Assembly (NCBI RefSeq): GCF_019049285.1
Contig: NZ_JAGMUL010000029.1
Location: forward strand, 1-64,000
DNA from: Streptomyces sp. AC550_RSS872
GTDB lineage: Bacteria; Actinomycetota; Actinomycetes; Streptomycetales; Streptomycetaceae
DNA length: 64,000 bases
Direction: 5' to 3'
The notes under the pieces were generated by a model that was not told the DNA's origin, made no database searches, and worked only from the letters and a program-made list of their open reading frames with translations. Positions 17,164 through 26,818 of the stretch are shown here, in pieces (the stretch's first letter is position 1; each line of letters begins with the position of its first letter). Made by a program: the position numbers and the translations under genes.

Positions 17164-18594
17164 ATGCCACCCCATCTCTCTGCGGACCGCCCCGCCGCTC
17201 AGCCGCCCGGACGCGGCTCGGTCGACGCGCTCATCACGCAGACGCGACGGCTCAAGGGCGACGTCGACGCCGTGCGGCGGGATGCCCAGAGCGACGGTTC
17301 GGATCCTCGGGAACGGTGGCAGCGGGCGCTGTGCGATCTCGCGCTGCACCAGCTCAACGACCTCGACGAGCACCTGGCGCAGCTGCGGGACGGCCCGTCC
17401 CCGGCCTCCCCGGAACCGGCGGCCACACCCACCGGGCAGGCAGTACCGCCCGCTCCCCGGCGCGGCTCGTTGCTCAGCCGGGTCGGCAGCGCGGAGTGGA
17501 ACCTGCTGACGGACGAGGCCAGTTGGTCCGGTGAGCTCTTCGAGATCCTCGGGCGCGATCCCTCAGCTCCCCCGCTCACCCTCGACGAGCTGCCGTCCCT
17601 GGTGCTCGACGAGGACCGGCGGCACCTCACGGCGATGGTGACCGACTGCCTGATCGACGCCAAGCCCATCGACGGCGAGTTCCGGATCGTGCGGCCGGGC
17701 GGCGAGGTCCGTACGGTGCACATGATGGGCGAGCCCGTGCTCGACACTGACGGCAGCACGGCCTCGATGTGGGCCGTGCTGCGCGACGTCAGCGAACTGC
17801 GCCGCAGCCAGCGCACCGTGAGCGAGACCCGTGACTCGCTCCAGCGCCACCGGCACCACGCGCAGAGCGAGCACCGGCTCGCGGTCGAGTTGCAGGAGGC
17901 CGTGCTGCCGCCGTGGCGTGGCTCCCTGCGGCTCCCGCGCCAGGGCCCGAGGACACTGGATCTTTCGGCGCACCATCTGCCGTCGTCGACGAGCACGCTG
18001 ATCGGCGGCAACTGGTACGACGCGCTCGAACTGGCCGACGGCGCAACGCTGTTGAGCGTCGGCGATCTCACGGGGCACGGCGTCGCCGTGGCCTCGGGCA
18101 TGGCGACCCTGCTGGGCGCCGTACGCGGCATGGCGATGGCCGGCACCCAGCCGGGACAACTGATGTCCTGGCTCAACCAGTTGCTCGACGCCACCGTCCA
18201 GCCGGCCCTCGGCAGCGCCGTCTGCTGCCACTACCGGCCGGAGACCCGCACCCTGACCTGGGCGCAGGCCGGACACCCCGCCCCGCTGCTGTTCCGCGAC
18301 GGGACGGGGCGCAGGCTGAGCGCGCCGGACGGCGTCCTGCTCGGCGCCACCTCGGGTGCCGTCTACGCACAGGCCGAGGAGACCCTTGAGGTGGGCGACC
18401 TGCTCCTGCTGCACACCGACGGACTGGTGCCGGGGCACAGCGGGGCGGACTCCGTGAACCCTCTCCTCGGCCTGGCCTCCCGCTTCGGCGCGGCGCACAG
18501 CGCACAGGACTGCGTACGGCTGGTCGTGGAGGAGTTCGGTGAGAGCGAGCGCGAGGACAGTGCCTGTGTGCTCGTGGCCAGGGTGACGTCCTAG
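17164..18594 (+). CDS. PAS-domain PP2C (SpoIIE-type) serine/threonine phosphatase
   Basis: This 476-residue cytoplasmic phosphatase has an N-terminal helical region (about 1-75), a PAS sensor (about 105-215, EWNLLTDEASWSGELFEILGRDP through FRIVRPGGEVRTVHMMGEPV), a short coiled linker, then a SpoIIE PP2C domain (about 250-470). The metal Asp motifs are visible in GNWYDALELADGATLLSVGDLTGHG and LLLLHTDGL. Relatives are used in partner switching with anti-sigma factors and antagonists. No anti-sigma kinase gene is adjacent. The ATG follows CGGAG. Confidence 0.88.
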   Translation: MPPHLSADRPAAQPPGRGSVDALITQTRRLKGDVDAVRRDAQSDGSDPRERWQRALCDLALHQLNDLDEHLAQLRDGPSPASPEPAATPTGQAVPPAPRRGSLLSRVGSAEWNLLTDEASWSGELFEILGRDPSAPPLTLDELPSLVLDEDRRHLTAMVTDCLIDAKPIDGEFRIVRPGGEVRTVHMMGEPVLDTDGSTASMWAVLRDVSELRRSQRTVSETRDSLQRHRHHAQSEHRLAVELQEAVLPPWRGSLRLPRQGPRTLDLSAHHLPSSTSTLIGGNWYDALELADGATLLSVGDLTGHGVAVASGMATLLGAVRGMAMAGTQPGQLMSWLNQLLDATVQPALGSAVCCHYRPETRTLTWAQAGHPAPLLFRDGTGRRLSAPDGVLLGATSGAVYAQAEETLEVGDLLLLHTDGLVPGHSGADSVNPLLGLASRFGAAHSAQDCVRLVVEEFGESEREDSACVLVARVTS

Positions 18595-18627
18595 TACGTC
18601 CGCGTATCGGTCAGGCGCACAATCCCC

Positions 18628-20124
18628 CTATGCCTGTGCGCTGTTGCCACCGCCCGGCTTCCTCGGCTTGGGCAGTGCCGACCGGATCTCCTCCCGCAGT
18701 TCGTTGATCCTCGGGTAGCTGGAGTACTCGGCGGTGAGCCGGTACATCTGGCGCAGCCGGTCCCAGGTACGGCCGGACGAGTTCGAGCCCATCGACATCA
18801 GGGCCAGCCGTGCGTACCGGTCGGCCTGTTCGGGGTCGTCCGCGATGAAGCAGGCGGACGCCATGGACAGGTTGTCGAAGATCCTTGAACGCTCCTGTGC
18901 GTCGACGCGCAACGCCAGGGCCTTCTCCGCGTAGTGCTGGGCGTGAGCGGCCGCGCCCGGCTCGAACTCCGCCAGCGTCCGGTAGGACAGAGCCTGCATG
19001 CCGTACAGGTCCGCCTCGTTGAACAGTTGCATCCAGCTCGGTGGGGGCACGTCGCTCTTGTCGGAGACGAAGAGGTCCTCCGCCTGTCCCAGGGTGCGGC
19101 GCATGGCCTGGCCCCTGCCCATCGAGGCCTGTGCCCAGGCCTCGATGGTGTGGAACATGGCCCGGGTGCGCGGCAGCACCTCGTCGCCCGAGCCGGACTG
19201 GGCGAGCTTCATGAGGTCGAGTGCGTCGTCGGGCCGGCCCAGGTGCACCATCTGGCGAGCCGCTCGGGAGAGCGCCTCCCCGGCGCGGGGCCGGTCGCCG
19301 CCCTCTCGGGCCGCGTGGGCGGCGATGACGAAGTACTTCTGTGCCGTGGGTTCCAGGCCGACGTCGTGCGACATCCAGCCCGCGAGCACGGCGAGGTTGG
19401 CGGCGACGCCCCACAGGCGCCGCTGGAGATGTTCGGGGTGACGGTAGGCGAGCATGCCGCCCACCTCGTTGAGTTGTCCTACGACCGCCTTGCGCTGGAG
19501 CCCGCCGCCGCGGGCCGCGTCCCAGGCCCGGAACACTTCTACCGAGCGCTCCAGTTCCTCGATCTCCTGCGACCCGATCGGGGCGGCCTCGTACCGGTCG
19601 AACCCGGCGGGGTCGGCGTGCAGAGGGTCGTCGAACTGAGGGGCGTCGGCCTTGAGGGCCGGGTCGGTGTGCAGCCAGTCGTGCATGGCGCTGCTGAGTG
19701 CGGATCCCGCGGCGAGCGCGGCACCCGCGCCCACCAAGCCGCGTCGGTTGAGCATGAGGTCCATTCCCGTGAATTCGGTGAGGACCGCAGCAGTCCGTTC
19801 GGGCGCCCACGGCACACCGTCGGGATGCTCCACACTCCCGCCGTCCTGCCGTTTCCCTGCACGCCCGTGCCGGACCAGACCGAGGTCCTCGATGGTCACG
19901 ACACGGCCGAGACGCTCGGTGAACAGGGCTGCCAGCACCCGCGGCACCGGATCGCGCGGGATCTCTCCCATGTCGATCCACCGCCGCACCCGCGAGGTGT
20001 CGGTCGACAGCTGGGGGTGGCCCATGGCCGCCGCCTGCCGGTTGACCAGCCTCGCGAGCTCGCCCTTTGACCAGCCGGCCAGGCCGAACAGGTCCGCCAG
20101 GCGGGTGTTGGGTTCTCCGCTCAC
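18628..20124 (-). CDS. NsdA-like regulator of sporulation and antibiotic production
   Basis: This 498-residue cytoplasmic protein begins with an XRE-like winged or helix-turn-helix region (LADLFGLAGWSKGELARLVN then RVRRWIDMGEIPRDPVPRVL) and continues as TPR-like helical repeats (VANLAVLAGWMSHD, QKYFVIAAHAAREGGD, LSRAARQMVHLGRPDDAL). This layout and the opening residues match NsdA, the TPR-containing negative regulator of sporulation and antibiotics in S. coelicolor, but a paralogue cannot be excluded. The GTG at 20124 follows a run of five G. Three direct repeats lie upstream in the region shared with the phosphotransferase gene. Confidence 0.7.
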   Translation of the reverse strand: MSGEPNTRLADLFGLAGWSKGELARLVNRQAAAMGHPQLSTDTSRVRRWIDMGEIPRDPVPRVLAALFTERLGRVVTIEDLGLVRHGRAGKRQDGGSVEHPDGVPWAPERTAAVLTEFTGMDLMLNRRGLVGAGAALAAGSALSSAMHDWLHTDPALKADAPQFDDPLHADPAGFDRYEAAPIGSQEIEELERSVEVFRAWDAARGGGLQRKAVVGQLNEVGGMLAYRHPEHLQRRLWGVAANLAVLAGWMSHDVGLEPTAQKYFVIAAHAAREGGDRPRAGEALSRAARQMVHLGRPDDALDLMKLAQSGSGDEVLPRTRAMFHTIEAWAQASMGRGQAMRRTLGQAEDLFVSDKSDVPPPSWMQLFNEADLYGMQALSYRTLAEFEPGAAAHAQHYAEKALALRVDAQERSRIFDNLSMASACFIADDPEQADRYARLALMSMGSNSSGRTWDRLRQMYRLTAEYSSYPRINELREEIRSALPKPRKPGGGNSAQA

Positions 20125-20185
20125 GTCAAGCCCCCAGGTTCTCGGCTGAGTTGACAGTAGCCCGGTGGGAGGTGCCTCGGGACTA

Positions 20186-20215
20186 TTCGCCAGGGTTCGC
20201 CAGGGTGCGCCAGAT
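20186..20215. repeat. Three 10-bp direct repeats in the nsdA-like promoter region
   Basis: TTCGCCAGGG, TTCGCCAGGG and TGCGCCAGAT follow one another without gaps. The 10-bp period puts the sites on one DNA face, as operator iterons do. They lie about 60-90 bp upstream of the NsdA-like start and 145-175 bp before the divergent phosphotransferase. A looser TTCGCCGAGGG occurs further on near 20269. Confidence 0.55.
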
Positions 20216-20358
20216 GGTGTGCCACTGGGCATCGGGTGTCAGGTAGGAATGCGCCACCCCGACCCGGTTCGCCGAGGGACATTCCCCAGGGTGCACCCGG
20301 GCGGCCGGATCGGGCAGCGCTTTGTCGTCGCAGGCACACGAAGGGATCTGTCTCTCCC

Positions 20359-21501
20359 ATGTACGCAGCATCGTCCTCCGTGTCCGCCCCGCCCCGGTCG
20401 CTGCGTGCCCGCCCGGCGGGCAGCGGCCCTTACCTCGACCCCGCGCGGCCGACGGCCGCCCCCGTGCTCGGCGCGGGCCGGACGCTGCGCGCCGCGGGGC
20501 CCGGCACCCAACCGCTCAGCGGGAGACTCGACTTGTCCGGCCCTCAGGGCGCCCAGCTGCGCACCGCCATCGCGTCGGTGCACCGGATCTGCCCGGAGTT
20601 CGCTCCGGTGCAGGTGCTGCGCCGCAGCGGGCGGTCCGTCCTTCTGGTCGGCACGACCGGGCGCAGCACGGCCGTCGCCAAGTGTTTACTGGACCACTCC
20701 CCAGTGTGGGCCGAGCGGATCCGGCACGAAATAGCGGCATACCGCTCGTTCGTCCGGCACCGCCCTCCGGTGCGCGTGCCGAGGCTGATCGCAGCGGATC
20801 CGGACAACTGCACACTCGTCATCGAGCGGATGCCCGGCCGGGTGGCGGCGCTCCAGCGGCATCCGCTGGAGGTCCCGCCGCGTGCGGACATCAGAGCGGC
20901 ACTCGGCGCGATCTGCCGGCTCAACGCGTGGCGGCCGCCGGCGGGCACGTTCGACGCACCGCTGGACTACGCGACCCGGATCTCCCGGTACCACGAGCTG
21001 GGGTTGCTCACCGACCGGGACATGGGTGATCTCCAGAAGCTGCTGCACGGCATCGCGGCGACCGCGGGCCGGCAGGGCATGGGCCAGTTCTGTCACGGCG
21101 ACGCGCTGCTCTCGAACATCCTGCTCTCACCGGCCGGTCCAGTGCTGGTGGACTGGGAGCACGCGGGCTGGTACCTGCCGGGCTACGACCTGGCGACGCT
21201 GTGGTCGGTGCTCGGGGACGCGCCGGTCGCCCGCCGCCAGATCAGTCAGATCGCCCAGTCGGCGGGCCCGGCCTCCCGGGACGCCTTCCTGGTGAACCTG
21301 ATGCTGGTGCTGACCCGGGAGATCCGTACCTATGAGACGGCCGTGCAGCGTTCGATGCACGAAACGGCCCCGGCGGCACCGGGAATGGCCCACCCGGGTG
21401 CTGCGCCGTCCGGCGAGGAACAGCGGCTGCTGCTGAGGCGGCTGCACGACGACTGCCAACTGGCCCGACGGGCCGTGCGTGCGGCGGTCGGCACTCGCTG
21501 A
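20359..21501 (+). CDS. Aminoglycoside phosphotransferase-like kinase
   Basis: This 380-residue kinase-like protein has the APH catalytic loop [13 protein letters not shown] and the metal site [16 protein letters not shown]. The first 75 residues are a Pro- and Ala-rich leader of no clear fold. The N-lobe has [10 protein letters not shown] with a possible ATP-binding Lys. The substrate is unknown and the adjacent regulator gives no direct hint. The ATG at 20359 is preceded by AAGGGATC. It is divergent from the NsdA-like gene. Confidence 0.75.
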   Translation: MYAASSSVSAPPRSLRARPAGSGPYLDPARPTAAPVLGAGRTLRAAGPGTQPLSGRLDLSGPQGAQLRTAIASVHRICPEFAPVQVLRRSGRSVLLVGTTGRSTAVAKCLLDHSPVWAERIRHEIAAYRSFVRHRPPVRVPRLIAADPDNCTLVIERMPGRVAALQRHPLEVPPRADIRAALGAICRLNAWRPPAGTFDAPLDYATRISRYHELGLLTDRDMGDLQKLLHGIAATAGRQGMGQFCHGDALLSNILLSPAGPVLVDWEHAGWYLPGYDLATLWSVLGDAPVARRQISQIAQSAGPASRDAFLVNLMLVLTREIRTYETAVQRSMHETAPAAPGMAHPGAAPSGEEQRLLLRRLHDDCQLARRAVRAAVGTR

Positions 21502-21729
21502 CGGGGACGATGGTCCGCGGTTCGCCCTGGAGACAGCGGCGTACCGCGGACCTTCGTGTGTCCGGCGGCGGCGCGTTCCTCCAGATGGCCACGAAACTCC
21601 CGGGAACGCCGGTTGACAAGGGAAATCGCCTCACCCTTGGCATGATTGACGGATCGTCGGACAGCCGGTACCACAGGGTCACGTCCGGCCCGCACGGCTC
21701 AGCGCGCCCGACCGTCCCAGGAGGCTGCA

Positions 21730-23649
21730 TTGCGAGGATCCGTCACCGCCCTGGCCGCTGCGGCACTGCTGTTCCCGCTGCTGGGCGCGGCCCCGTCCGA
21801 TGCCCGGGGCTCGGGGAACGGCCTTCAGTCGGCCTTCGCCTCCGCGGCCGCCGACTACCACGTGCCGCAGAGCGTCCTGCTCGGCGTCTCCTACCTCCAG
21901 TCCCGCTGGGACACGCACGCCGGGGCGCCCAGTGTGACGGGCGGCTACGGCCCGATGCACCTCACCGACGCCCGCACCGCCCTCGCAGAGGCGGCGCCGC
22001 ACCACAGCGACGGCTCGGAGGACCCGCGCGGCGACAGCGCCCGCCCGCCCCTGCTCCCCGCGGCGAAACTGCCGCGGACCTCGGCGATCCCGGCCCGTCT
22101 CAGGACGTTGCCGAAGGCGGCCGCACTGACCGGGCTGAGCGCGAAGCGGCTGCGTACGGACCCGGCGGCGAACGTGGCCGGCGGCGCCGCCCTGCTCGCC
22201 GCCGCGCAGCAGGAGCTGGGCGAGCCGCTGAGCTCCGACCCCGCCGACTGGTACGGCGCGGTGGCCCGCTTCTCCGGCGCCGACGACACCGCCACGGCGG
22301 CGGCGTACGCGAACGACGTCTACGACGTGCTGCGCTCCGGTCAGGAGCGGCACACGGACGCGGGCGAACTGGTCGCCCTGTCCGCCCAGCCACGCCTCTC
22401 CCCCGACACCACGCAATTGCGGCAGGCGGGCCTGCGCACGCTCAGGGCAGGTGAGACCGAGTGCCCGCCGACAGTGGCCTGCGAGTGGATCCCGGCGCCG
22501 TACGAGAAGTTCGGGGACGACGACTACGGCAACCACGACCTGGGCGATCGTCCGGCCTCCGCGGACATCGACTACATCGTCGTCCATGACACGGAGGGCG
22601 CCTGGGAGGGTGTCCTCACCATGGTGCAGGACCCCACCTATGTGTCGTGGCAATACACACTGCGCTCCACCGACGGTCATGTCGCCCAGCATGTGAAGGC
22701 CAAGGACGTGGCCTGGCACGCGGGCAACTGGTACGTCAACGCCAAGTCGATCGGCCTGGAACACGAGGGTTTCCTGGCGAAGCCGGACGCCTGGTACACG
22801 GAGGCGATGTACCGGTCCTCGGCCCGTCTGGTGACCTACCTCGCGAAGAAGTACGGCATTCCGCTGGACCGGCAGCACATCCTCGGCCATGACACCGTGC
22901 CGGGCGCGACCACGTCGACGATCAGCGGAATGCACACCGACCCGGGCCCGTACTGGGACTGGCGGCACTACTTCGAACTGCTCGGGCGTCCCCTCGCGCC
23001 GACCGCCGGCCCGAACGGCGGCCTGGTGACGATCCGCCCCGACTACGCGACCAACCGGCCCCGGTACACGGGCTGCGTCTCCGCGGACCGGGCCTGCGCG
23101 GACCACGGCTCCAGCGCGGTACGGCTGTACTCCGGGCCCGGTGAGTCGTATCCGCTGATCAAGGACATCGGCTTGGGCTCGGCCCCGACCACCGGTGTGA
23201 ACGACCTCTCCTCGCGGGTCTCGACGGGCCAGCAGTACGCGGTCGCCGGCCGGGACGGTGACTGGACGGCGATCTGGTACCTGGGCCAGAAGGCATGGTT
23301 CAAGAACTCGAAGAAGAGCCCGGCGGCGGTGGACGCGGCCGGTCGGGTGGTCACGCCGAAGGACGGCCTGAAGAGCGTTCCGGTGTACGGGCGCGCCTAC
23401 CCCGAGGCCTCCGCCTATCCGGCGGACGTTCCCGTGCAGGCCGTGTCGCCGCTGCCGTACACCTTGCCGGCCGGCCAGCGATACGCGGTCGGCGGCAAGG
23501 TGCCGGGCGAGTACTACTACGCGGTGACCTTCGACGAGGCCTCGCACCGGGTCGTCGTCGGCAAGGACCAGTACTACGAGATCCAGTTCGGTCACCGGGT
23601 GGCGTATGTGCGGGCGGCGGATGTGCGGGAGCTGGCCTCGGGGGCGTAG
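21730..23649 (+). CDS. Secreted N-acetylmuramoyl-L-alanine amidase (Amidase_2)
   Basis: This 639-residue protein has a signal peptide, an N-terminal helical region that resembles a lytic-transglycosylase-like repeat domain (HVPQSVLLGVSYLQSRWDTH), and an amidase_2 core: DYIVVHDTEGAW (zinc His), KDVAWHAGNWYVNAKSIGLE, and ILGHDTVPGATTSTISGMHTDPGPYWDW. SH3-like repeats follow in the C-terminal 180 residues (RLYSGPGESYPLIKDI). It cleaves the sugar-peptide bond of peptidoglycan. The start is a TTG because AGGAGG lies 4 bases ahead of it; the ATG far upstream has no ribosome-binding site. Confidence 0.88.
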   Translation: MRGSVTALAAAALLFPLLGAAPSDARGSGNGLQSAFASAAADYHVPQSVLLGVSYLQSRWDTHAGAPSVTGGYGPMHLTDARTALAEAAPHHSDGSEDPRGDSARPPLLPAAKLPRTSAIPARLRTLPKAAALTGLSAKRLRTDPAANVAGGAALLAAAQQELGEPLSSDPADWYGAVARFSGADDTATAAAYANDVYDVLRSGQERHTDAGELVALSAQPRLSPDTTQLRQAGLRTLRAGETECPPTVACEWIPAPYEKFGDDDYGNHDLGDRPASADIDYIVVHDTEGAWEGVLTMVQDPTYVSWQYTLRSTDGHVAQHVKAKDVAWHAGNWYVNAKSIGLEHEGFLAKPDAWYTEAMYRSSARLVTYLAKKYGIPLDRQHILGHDTVPGATTSTISGMHTDPGPYWDWRHYFELLGRPLAPTAGPNGGLVTIRPDYATNRPRYTGCVSADRACADHGSSAVRLYSGPGESYPLIKDIGLGSAPTTGVNDLSSRVSTGQQYAVAGRDGDWTAIWYLGQKAWFKNSKKSPAAVDAAGRVVTPKDGLKSVPVYGRAYPEASAYPADVPVQAVSPLPYTLPAGQRYAVGGKVPGEYYYAVTFDEASHRVVVGKDQYYEIQFGHRVAYVRAADVRELASGA

Positions 23650-23653
23650 CGCG

Positions 23654-26047
23654 TCAGCCCTGCCTGTCCCAGGTGTACCGCCGCCCGGCGACCGCCCTGA
23701 AGGTCAGCTGCCCGTCCGCGAACAGGTCGCTGCGTAGGGTGAGTTCACGCGTGCGTGCCGCCTTCAGGGCGATGCGGGTCGCCCGGCCCTGCGCCCACGC
23801 GATGTCGACGGTGGCGCCGCCGCGGGCGCGCAGGCCGCGCACCGAGCCGGTCGGCCAGGCGGCGGGGAGGGCGGGCAGCACCTCGACGACGTCGTACTGG
23901 CTCTGTAGGAGCATCTCCAGGATGCCGGAGGTGGCGCCGAAGTTGCCGTCGATCTGGAACGGCGGGTGGGTGTCCCACAGGTTGGGCAGGGTCGAGGACT
24001 TGAGCTGCTCGCCGAGCATCTTGTGCGCGTGGTCGCCGTCGCGCAGCCGCGCCCAGAAGTTGATCTTCCAGGCCTTGGACCAGCCGGTGCCGCCGTCGCC
24101 GCGTGCGGTGAGGGACACTTTGGCGGCATCCGCCCACTTGCTGCCGGGTTCGATCTGCCGGCCGGGGTGGAGCGCGAACAGGTGCGAGACGTGCCGGTGG
24201 GTGTCGGTGGGGTCGTCCAAGTCCTCCTTCCACTCCTGGAGTTGGCTCCAGGAGCCGATGTGCAGGCCGGGGTCGAGGCGGTTCAGGGCCTCCTCGACAC
24301 GGCGGCGGAAGCCGGGTGTGTCGCCCAGGATCCGGGCGGCTTCGAGGGTGTTGGTGAACAGGTCGTGGACAATCTGCTGCGACATCGCCGCGCCGGCGGT
24401 GAAGTCGCCGTGTTCGGGTGAGTAGCTGGGGGTGACGACGAGGGTCCCGTCGCGCGGATCGGTGCGCAGGTTGTCGAGCCAGAACTCGGCGGCCTCCTTC
24501 ATCACCGGATACGCGGTGGTGCGGAGGTAGTCGGTGGAGCCGCCGAATCGGTAGTGCTCGTACATCTGTTGGGTGAGCCAGGCCGCCGCCTCGGGGAACC
24601 AGAACGAGGTCGCCCAGTTGTGCACGCCGGTGAAGCCGTACGGGTTGGTCTCGTTGTGCACGACCCAGCCGCGCGAGCCGAACATCTCCTTCGCGGTACG
24701 GCGCCCGGGCTCACGCAGGGCCTCGACGAAGCGGTCGTACGGCGCCGTCGTCTCGGCGAGGTTGGCGGCCTCGGCGGGCCAGTAGTTCATCTGGATGTTG
24801 ATGTTGGTGTGGTAGTCCGCCGCCCACGGGGGCGTGGTGCTGTGGTTCCAGACGCCCTGGAGATTGGCGGGCAGGGAGCCCGGGCGGGAGGAGGCGATGA
24901 GCAGGTAGCGGCCGTACTGGAAGTAGAGGGCTTCCAGGGCGCGGTCCGCCGCGCTGGTGCCGTCGGTGTACGCGGCCAGCAGCCGGTCGGTGGGGACGTC
25001 GGCGGGCAGTGACTGGCCGATGTCGAGGCCGACGCGGCCGAACAGGGCCCGGTGGTCGCGGACATGCCGGGCCGACAGCGCCTCGTAGCGGTCGCCGGCT
25101 CGCTCCACGGCGCGGCTGACGGCGGCGTGCGGATCCGGACCGCGGTAGTCGGGGTAGGTGTCGGCGTAGTCCGTGCCCGCGGCCAGGACGAACCAGGCGC
25201 TGTCGGCGCCGGTCACGGTGATGGTGCCGTCGGTGTGGGAGGTGACGGTGCCGCCCCGAGCGCGCACCCGCACCTGTGCCTCGAAGCGCAGCCCGTTGTC
25301 GGCGAGCGCGCCCCGCACGGTCAGGGTGGCGTCGTTCGCGGTGGCGGTGAAGTCGGCGCGGGGCGAGGTGTAGCGCAGGGTGAAGGTGACCCCGCCGGGC
25401 CGGTCGGCGCCGAGCCGTCCCACGATCACACCGTCGGGGTGGGAGGCGAAGAACTCCCTTTGGTGGCGGACGCCTTGGTGGGTGTAGGCGACCGACGCGA
25501 CGGCGTTGTCGAGGTCGAGTTCGCGCCGGTAGTCCGCCGGCGGCGTGGTCGGTGCACCGGGCAGGTCGAGGTGGAGGTCGCCGAAGGTCTGGTAAGCACC
25601 GTAGCCCATCCGTGGCTGGCCCAGCCGGGCTGCGACGGACTCGGGGGCGAGGGTGACCCGCGCGTCGAGGTCGTCCTGTACGGCGGTGATCGCGTCGGGG
25701 CGGGGTGCGGGCCAGTTGCCGTGGTTGTAGCCCTGTCTGGAGCCGGGGCCGCCGGTCCAGAGGGTCTTCTCGTTGAACTGGAGCTGTTCGGAGGCGAGGG
25801 TGCCGAACACCATGGCGCCGAGCGCGCCGTTGCCGATGGGCAGGGCCTCGCGTTCCCAGTCGGCGGCGGGAGTGACGTACCAGAGCACTGACGACTCCCT
25901 CGATACATCGGAGGAATCAGCGGCGGCAACCTCGGAGGCCCCAGCCCCCAGAGCGAGCGCACCGGCGCCCGCACCAGCGGCTACCGCTGCTGCCTTCAGT
26001 GTCGTCCTGCGAGTGATCTCATGCGGCTCAAGCGACTCATACGACAT
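23654..26047 (-). CDS. Secreted GH95 alpha-L-fucosidase
   Basis: This 797-residue enzyme is a Tat substrate: RRTTLKAAAVAAGAG (twin Arg) ending in an Ala-rich cleavage site. The GH95 fold is clear, with WEREALPIGNGALGAMVFG near the N terminus, SRPGSLPANLQGVWN, the NYWPAEAANLAE segment and a C-terminal catalytic box with YSPEHGDFT and FQIDGNFGATSGILEMLLQS. It inverts alpha-1,2-linked L-fucose or related L-galactosides. The ATG is at 26047 with AGGGG nearby. The downstream neighbour's stop codon is four bases away and no hairpin separates the two convergent genes. Confidence 0.9.
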   Translation of the reverse strand: MSYESLEPHEITRRTTLKAAAVAAGAGAGALALGAGASEVAAADSSDVSRESSVLWYVTPAADWEREALPIGNGALGAMVFGTLASEQLQFNEKTLWTGGPGSRQGYNHGNWPAPRPDAITAVQDDLDARVTLAPESVAARLGQPRMGYGAYQTFGDLHLDLPGAPTTPPADYRRELDLDNAVASVAYTHQGVRHQREFFASHPDGVIVGRLGADRPGGVTFTLRYTSPRADFTATANDATLTVRGALADNGLRFEAQVRVRARGGTVTSHTDGTITVTGADSAWFVLAAGTDYADTYPDYRGPDPHAAVSRAVERAGDRYEALSARHVRDHRALFGRVGLDIGQSLPADVPTDRLLAAYTDGTSAADRALEALYFQYGRYLLIASSRPGSLPANLQGVWNHSTTPPWAADYHTNINIQMNYWPAEAANLAETTAPYDRFVEALREPGRRTAKEMFGSRGWVVHNETNPYGFTGVHNWATSFWFPEAAAWLTQQMYEHYRFGGSTDYLRTTAYPVMKEAAEFWLDNLRTDPRDGTLVVTPSYSPEHGDFTAGAAMSQQIVHDLFTNTLEAARILGDTPGFRRRVEEALNRLDPGLHIGSWSQLQEWKEDLDDPTDTHRHVSHLFALHPGRQIEPGSKWADAAKVSLTARGDGGTGWSKAWKINFWARLRDGDHAHKMLGEQLKSSTLPNLWDTHPPFQIDGNFGATSGILEMLLQSQYDVVEVLPALPAAWPTGSVRGLRARGGATVDIAWAQGRATRIALKAARTRELTLRSDLFADGQLTFRAVAGRRYTWDRQG

Positions 26048-26139
26048 GACCCCTGACGCTAGAGGTCCGATGACTCTGGCGACAAGGGTCATGACAACAT
26101 GTGCGGAACCCCGAACGGCCGGGTTCCGGACGGGAGGAC

Positions 26140-26637
26140 TCAGCCCTGCTGGAAGAGCTCCGCGGGCAGCGGCTTGAGGAGGGCGTACAGATCGTCGGTG
26201 ATGGGGCGGTCCCAGGCGGCGATGGTGACCAGGACGTTGTCGCTGCGGTCGAACTGCACGCAGGAGATCCGGCTCTCGGAGAGCTTCAGGCGACGCACGA
26301 TCAGCAGGTTGTCGCCCTGCATCACGGGGACGTCCTCGCCGCCGACGACGGTGACCTCCTCGTCGTTCTCCAGAGCCAGCAGCAGCTGAGCGACCTCGAA
26401 CGGGATCTCGCCCTCGTCGACCTCGCGGGCCGGGGAGCCCTCCGGCAGATTGCCGATGATCATCGCGGGGCCGCGGCCGCCGAAGAGGTCGTAGCGCAGG
26501 AAGACACCCTGGCAGCTGCCGTCGGGGGCGGGCAGCAGCCCGGCGCCCAGATTGCCGGGCCAGTCGCCCGGGTCCATGGCCAGTACGTCGAAGTCGGGCC
26601 CGGCGGGCGTGGCGCTGCGGCGGCGGAGGAACGACAT
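26140..26637 (-). CDS. Conserved hypothetical protein
   Basis: This 165-residue acidic protein has no signal peptide or membrane segment. Visible segments include DFDVLAMDPGDWPGNLGAGL, GVFLRYDLFGGRGPAM and FEVAQLLLALENDEEVTVVGGED. The composition is that of a small soluble beta-rich domain. I do not recognise a fold or function, though I believe it is conserved in Streptomyces. The ATG at 26637 was taken because the longer frame's N-terminal part is a low-complexity Arg/Pro stretch. Confidence 0.65.
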   Translation of the reverse strand: MSFLRRRSATPAGPDFDVLAMDPGDWPGNLGAGLLPAPDGSCQGVFLRYDLFGGRGPAMIIGNLPEGSPAREVDEGEIPFEVAQLLLALENDEEVTVVGGEDVPVMQGDNLLIVRRLKLSESRISCVQFDRSDNVLVTIAAWDRPITDDLYALLKPLPAELFQQG

Positions 26638-26818
26638 GTCGCCATGGTACGTGGCCGGGCGCGTTGCATGACGTGTGGGCATGGGTGCGAGGGCTGTTCC
26701 CTGGCGCGTGGGCAGGCGGTGCCGTCGGGCTCCGTCGGACCATCGGATGCCGCCCCTGCCTGCCGACGGCCGCGATATTCCGTTGCCCTCCCGCGAAGGA
26801 CCTCCTACGGTCCCGATC

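Noticed and set aside
21679..23595. Minus-strand frame of about 638 codons opposite the amidase
   Set aside because: Composition is Val/Gly/Arg-rich without a domain, and the plus-strand amidase has signal peptide and zinc motifs.
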